A stretch of DNA of 64,000 bases from Paucisalibacillus globulus (lineage in GTDB: Bacteria; Bacillota; Bacilli; Bacillales; Amphibacillaceae). The notes below the pieces were generated by a model. That model searched no databases, was not told where the DNA came from, and saw nothing but the letters and a program-made list of their open reading frames with translations. Shown piece after piece: positions 60,768 through 64,000 of this stretch. The position numbers were made by a program, and so were the translations under genes. The stretch lies in the NCBI RefSeq assembly GCF_900184735.1, contig NZ_LT855393.1, forward strand, positions 1-64,000. The letters run 5' to 3'. Position 1 is the first letter of the stretch. Every line of letters starts with the position of its first letter.

Positions 60768-62147
60768 GTGAACAAACTTAGAAAAAAAGGCATTCATGAC
60801 ATGCTAAACAAACATGACGGCTTACAACTCAAGCGAACATTGGGTGCATTTGACTTAGTTATGCTTGGGGTTGGAGCTATTATTGGTACCGGTATTTTCA
60901 TTCTTCCCGGAACGGTTGCTGCTTTGCATTCTGGTCCAGCTATTATCTTCTCCTTTATCATTGCTGCGATTGTTTGCTCCTTGGCTGCCATGTGTTACTC
61001 CGAATTTGCATCTTCCATTCCAATTACCGGAAGTGCGTATACGTATAGTTATTCTGTCTTTGGCGAAATCGTTGCATGGATTGTGGCATGGGCTTTAGTA
61101 CTGGAATATGGATTAGCCGCCGCTTCGGTTGCGACAGGGTGGTCTGCATATTTTGTTTCCTTATTAGAGGGATTCGACATTGTCATACCACATGCATTAA
61201 CGGGTCCGTTTAACCCAGCAGAGGGAACCTATTTCAATCTCCCTGCGATTGCAATTGTACTAATACTTGCTTTCTTCCTGTCGTTTGGATTACAAGAATC
61301 CAATCGGTTAAATAAGATCATGGTATTTATAAAAATTAGCGTTATATTGTTATTTATTATCGTCGGTGTTTTCTATGTAAAACCAACCAATTGGGAGCCC
61401 TTCTTACCGTTTGGATGGGATGGGGTGTTTACTGGAGCTGCACTTGTATTCTTTGCCTACCTTGGATTCGATGCTGTTTCTTCTGCTGCAGAGGAAGTGA
61501 AGAATCCTCAAAAAACGATGCCAATAGGAATCATTGGGTCCTTATTAATCTGTACTGCATTGTACGTAACTGTTTCACTTGTACTTACTGGTATGGTCCC
61601 GTACACCGACCTTAATGTGAGTGACCCTGTTAACTTTGCAATGGAAATGGTCAATCAGAATTGGGTGGCTGGATTTATTTCACTTGGGGCCATAGCAGGA
61701 ATGATGACCGTCATTCTTGTACTTCTTTATGGGGGAACAAGACTACTATTTGCGCTTGGTCGTGACCAGTTATTGCCAAAAAGCATGAGTCGCCTAAATA
61801 AAAACAACTCACCCGTTATGAGTACATGGATCTTTGCTATTCTTATTGCCTTTTGTACTGGGTTACTCCCATTAGAAAAACTTGCGGAAATGACGAATAT
61901 GGGAACCTTGCTCGCATTTATGATCGTGTCCATTGGGGTGATATTTTTAAGAATGGATAAACAATTACCACCTGGAGGATTTAAAGTACCATTATTTCCT
62001 TTTATTCCGATATTATCGTTTTTATCCTGTGCCTTTTTAATTACTCAACTGTCGGTTGATACATGGATAGCATCTGGAATATGGTTCTTAGTTGGATTAA
62101 TGATTTATTTCTTTTATGGTAGGGGACATAGTTTGATGAATAAGTAA
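60768..62147 (+). CDS. APC-superfamily amino-acid permease (YfnA-like)
   Basis: A 459-residue transporter with twelve membrane segments. GVGAIIGTGIFILPG in segment 1, GSAYTYSYSVFGEIVAWIVA and FFAYLGFDAVSSAAEEVKNP are signatures of the cationic-amino-acid branch of the APC family (YfnA/YhdG type). The start is GTG with AAAAGAGGTTTTA upstream. It is monocistronic with its own terminator. The amino acid it carries is not certain. Confidence 0.9.
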   Translation: MNKLRKKGIHDMLNKHDGLQLKRTLGAFDLVMLGVGAIIGTGIFILPGTVAALHSGPAIIFSFIIAAIVCSLAAMCYSEFASSIPITGSAYTYSYSVFGEIVAWIVAWALVLEYGLAAASVATGWSAYFVSLLEGFDIVIPHALTGPFNPAEGTYFNLPAIAIVLILAFFLSFGLQESNRLNKIMVFIKISVILLFIIVGVFYVKPTNWEPFLPFGWDGVFTGAALVFFAYLGFDAVSSAAEEVKNPQKTMPIGIIGSLLICTALYVTVSLVLTGMVPYTDLNVSDPVNFAMEMVNQNWVAGFISLGAIAGMMTVILVLLYGGTRLLFALGRDQLLPKSMSRLNKNNSPVMSTWIFAILIAFCTGLLPLEKLAEMTNMGTLLAFMIVSIGVIFLRMDKQLPPGGFKVPLFPFIPILSFLSCAFLITQLSVDTWIASGIWFLVGLMIYFFYGRGHSLMNK

Positions 62148-62178
62148 TAACTATATAAGGAGAACCTCTAGACTGTTA

Positions 62179-62225
62179 AGTAGTTTCATAAAGTGTAATG
62201 TATCCTTTATGGAACTACTTTTTTA
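62179..62225 (+). terminator. Terminator of the permease gene
   Basis: AAGTAGTTTCATAAAG and CTTTATGGAACTACTT pair with one mismatch around a short loop and are followed by TTTTTATAT. Confidence 0.82.
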
Positions 62226-62343
62226 TATAAAATTTTTCGTAGAACTAATGATGCAAATCATAGGATTGATATTTCTTTTGGTAAAATAGGTTAAAGAACG
62301 TCTTTTTCAAAAATCTGCAGGGTGAGAGTGGAGTGGATGAAGG

Positions 62344-63153
62344 GTGAAAAATGTTAGAATGAAAGGCATCATGATAAGAATTGTTGTAGTTTTAGTATTA
62401 AGTATTATCATTTGGAATCTTATTGCTTACCTTAATGATACTTTTATAGGGCAAGAATATAATCCGTTAAGTCACTTCATAATTGCTCTTATCACAGCTG
62501 TTTTAGCCATTATTCTTATACAAGTTCTACTTAGAACTGACAAAACTTCGTGGAAAATTGTCGGACAATCCACTTTAAAAACAAACACCTTTTCATTTCT
62601 TCTTGGTCTCCTTCTCTGGACAATACCTGCAATGATTGGTTTATTGATCTGTTTAATGTTTGGATGGGTTGAAATAACAGTTTATACAAATTTTAATACT
62701 CTTTTGTTGAGTATTTTGATATTATTCGTAACTGTATTTTTGATAGAAGCTTTACCAGAAGAACTTATTTTTAGGGGATATATATATCGTTACTTAAATG
62801 CTTTATTCCCCCATTGGAGCACTATCATTTTACAAGCATTATTGTTCACAGTATTTGCCTATTTGATAGGGGCGATTTATTCCGTTGAACAGCTTCAATT
62901 CATCCCTGGTTTTGCCATTATTTTAGGCGTGTTTAGAGCGATATCAGGAAATGTTTGGACATCTATTGGGTTTCACACTGCAATTATGACTGCCACTCAA
63001 ATTCTCGGTCCTATTCACGGACACTTTAATGTGAATGGATTTTTAACACTGCAATTTATTGCATTTATATTGCTTCCAAGTGCAATTGGAGCAACTCTTC
63101 TGTCCTTTATAAATCCAAAATACAATTGGAATAATAAGACACCCTTGAATTAA
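62344..63153 (+). CDS. CPBP family intramembrane metalloprotease
   Basis: A 269-residue membrane protein with about seven segments. The three CPBP (CAAX/Rce1-like) motifs are seen: EALPEELIFRGYIYR, FTVFAYLIGAIYS-type second helix, and GFHTAIMTATQI with the third ligand. Family members process small peptides or act in bacteriocin self-immunity. The start is GTG at 62344 or ATG at 62359; neither ribosome site is decisive. No peptide gene is nearby. Confidence 0.82.
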   Translation: MKNVRMKGIMIRIVVVLVLSIIIWNLIAYLNDTFIGQEYNPLSHFIIALITAVLAIILIQVLLRTDKTSWKIVGQSTLKTNTFSFLLGLLLWTIPAMIGLLICLMFGWVEITVYTNFNTLLLSILILFVTVFLIEALPEELIFRGYIYRYLNALFPHWSTIILQALLFTVFAYLIGAIYSVEQLQFIPGFAIILGVFRAISGNVWTSIGFHTAIMTATQILGPIHGHFNVNGFLTLQFIAFILLPSAIGATLLSFINPKYNWNNKTPLN

Positions 63154-63160
63154 ATGAAAA

Positions 63161-63196
63161 ATGAGCATTAAATTGTCATGCAAATTCAATGCTCAT
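63161..63196. terminator. Hairpin between CPBP and phosphatase genes
   Basis: ATGAGCATT and AATGCTCAT flank an 18-nt loop between converging genes. No T run; weak. Confidence 0.4.
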
Positions 63197-63234
63197 TCCA
63201 TACCACTCAAAAACTACTTTCCTGCCTTTTATTA

Positions 63235-64000
63235 TTAATCAAGCAAATAACTTCTAAGTTTCGTAATATCTTCTTTCTCCAGTCCAATTCCATTTAACAC
63301 ATAGGACTCCACACTTCCATATTCTCGTTCAATCTCATCAAAAAATGCATTAATATACTCCACTCGCGCTTCATACATGGCCTGGACAACCTCTTTATCT
63401 ATAAAATCTGGCATGGTATATCCAATGGCATTAAAATCTTCCTGCATGGCTTCTAATGTATTATTCGTATATAAATAATCTTCCTCAATCACATCACGAG
63501 CTACACCGATTACACTTAATAAAAGCGCAGCAACAGCACCGGTTCGGTCTTTACCAGCCATGCAATGGAAAAGCATCGGCTTACCAGGTTCGTCTAATAA
63601 CACCCTAAATATTTTTTCAAAAGCAGTGGTATTAGCTACTAAATCTCGGTTTAAATTGGTTAACATTTCGCCAGGCTTACTATTCATCAACTTGCTTTCA
63701 AATTGACTTAAATCACCAACTTGCCTTACCGCCTTTTCATCATTAACCAGGGAGATATGATTCCAAGTAGCACCTTCAATGACTGGATCCGGATGATTGC
63801 CAACCTCATCATCATCGCGCAAATCACAAATGTTCTTTATACCCAATTTGCTTATCGTTACAAAATCTTGTTCTGTTAATCTACTTAAATTTCCAGAACG
63901 GAAAAGAATTCCACTCTTAACCCGTCGTCCATCACTAGTCGGGTAACCTCCTAATTCACGGAAATTAAAAGTACCTTCCAGATGCACTTCTCGTAAAACT
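63235..64000 (-). CDS. Tyrosine/serine protein phosphatase (partial at window edge)
   Basis: A protein-tyrosine phosphatase-like enzyme of the Y_phosphatase3 group. Seen: LEGTFNFRELGGYPTSDGRR (about residues 3-22 from the GTG at 63987), the RSGNLSRLT segment and the P-loop HCMAGKDRTG with Cys142. The frame stays open from 63987 to the end of the window (reading VLREV), so the true start may lie outside. The length from 63987 is 250 residues, which is usual for the family. The substrate is not known; some relatives act on phosphoinositides or phosphotyrosine. Confidence 0.85.
   Translation of the reverse strand, partial: VLREVHLEGTFNFRELGGYPTSDGRRVKSGILFRSGNLSRLTEQDFVTISKLGIKNICDLRDDDEVGNHPDPVIEGATWNHISLVNDEKAVRQVGDLSQFESKLMNSKPGEMLTNLNRDLVANTTAFEKIFRVLLDEPGKPMLFHCMAGKDRTGAVAALLLSVIGVARDVIEEDYLYTNNTLEAMQEDFNAIGYTMPDFIDKEVVQAMYEARVEYINAFFDEIEREYGSVESYVLNGIGLEKEDITKLRSYLLD

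Overview
The window is low-GC, densely packed chromosomal DNA from an endospore-forming member of the Bacillaceae. The evidence is two sspH-type small acid-soluble spore protein genes, spoVR, the prkA/yhbH sporulation pair, a LysM-SleB cell-wall hydrolase, and family-specific genes (ypjP, yugP, amj/ydaH, yeeI-type yebC). Control elements are of Firmicutes type: a T-box leader, a perfect CIRCE element, Zur boxes and ArsR operators. I see no rRNA, tRNA, CRISPR array, intact insertion sequence or prophage. The genus cannot be fixed from the sequence alone.

Layout. 0-7.7 kb: ypjP, tandem sspH genes, a PBP4a-type D,D-carboxypeptidase, a chemoreceptor and a recently duplicated pair of FMN reductases. 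7.7-8.7 kb: the first large tandem-repeat array, with no gene in it. 8.7-14.8 kb (minus strand): a 38-codon gene, a zinc-ribbon protein, a CNNM-type ion transporter, an esterase, a TraB-like protein, a MITE-like repeat, then a yugP-to-Spx-like four-gene operon. 15-21.7 kb: T-box-controlled MFS transporter, two-component system, CAP-domain lipoprotein and the first ECF sigma/anti-sigma pair. 22-31 kb: an XRE regulator built of APFL repeats, a second ECF pair, methyltransferases, a formate/nitrite channel with an Fnr-like box, a probable type I toxin and the LysM-SleB hydrolase. 31-38 kb: arsR-flavoprotein-GNAT operon, a regulator with its MFS pump, and a third ECF pair. 39-48 kb: S66 peptidase, an orphan SagB-type oxidase, arsR-arsB-arsC, spoVR, Zur-controlled znuA and CIRCE-controlled htpG. 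48-54 kb: yhbH and prkA, flanked on both sides by tandem-repeat arrays, then yeeI. 54-64 kb: membrane proteins including the lipid II flippase Amj, an amino-acid exporter, a GNAT/nitrilase pair, a TerC protein, a six-repeat lectin-like protein, an amino-acid permease, a CPBP protease and a phosphatase cut by the window edge.

The most striking non-genic feature is a family of intergenic tandem repeats with a 52-bp period. Array A (7743-8710) has 19 units and array B (48801-49508) has 14 units; both hold exact 52-bp phase with no insertion or deletion. Array C (53043-53394) has 7 units, five start intervals of 52 or 51 bp being countable. One solo copy lies inverted at 60684-60717. The arrays differ in sequence but share one design: an AAATGATG-like left arm, a short imperfect dyad around a core of about 7 nt, and a CATTTT/CTTTTCA right arm, followed by a 15-16 bp linker. 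Fifty-two bp equals five turns of B-DNA at 10.4 bp per turn, so every dyad would lie on the same face of the helix. This suggests a phased protein-binding or nucleoid-organising array rather than random minisatellites; whether it is already described cannot be decided here.

Stress and envelope themes recur. Three ECF sigma genes each overlap a membrane anti-sigma gene, and two of them carry AC-TTTTT...CGTC-type promoters suggesting autoregulation. Two separate arsenic loci, zinc uptake, a possible Mn exporter and a Mg/Co-type transporter deal with metals. Amj, the D,D-carboxypeptidase and the LysM hydrolase act on the cell wall.
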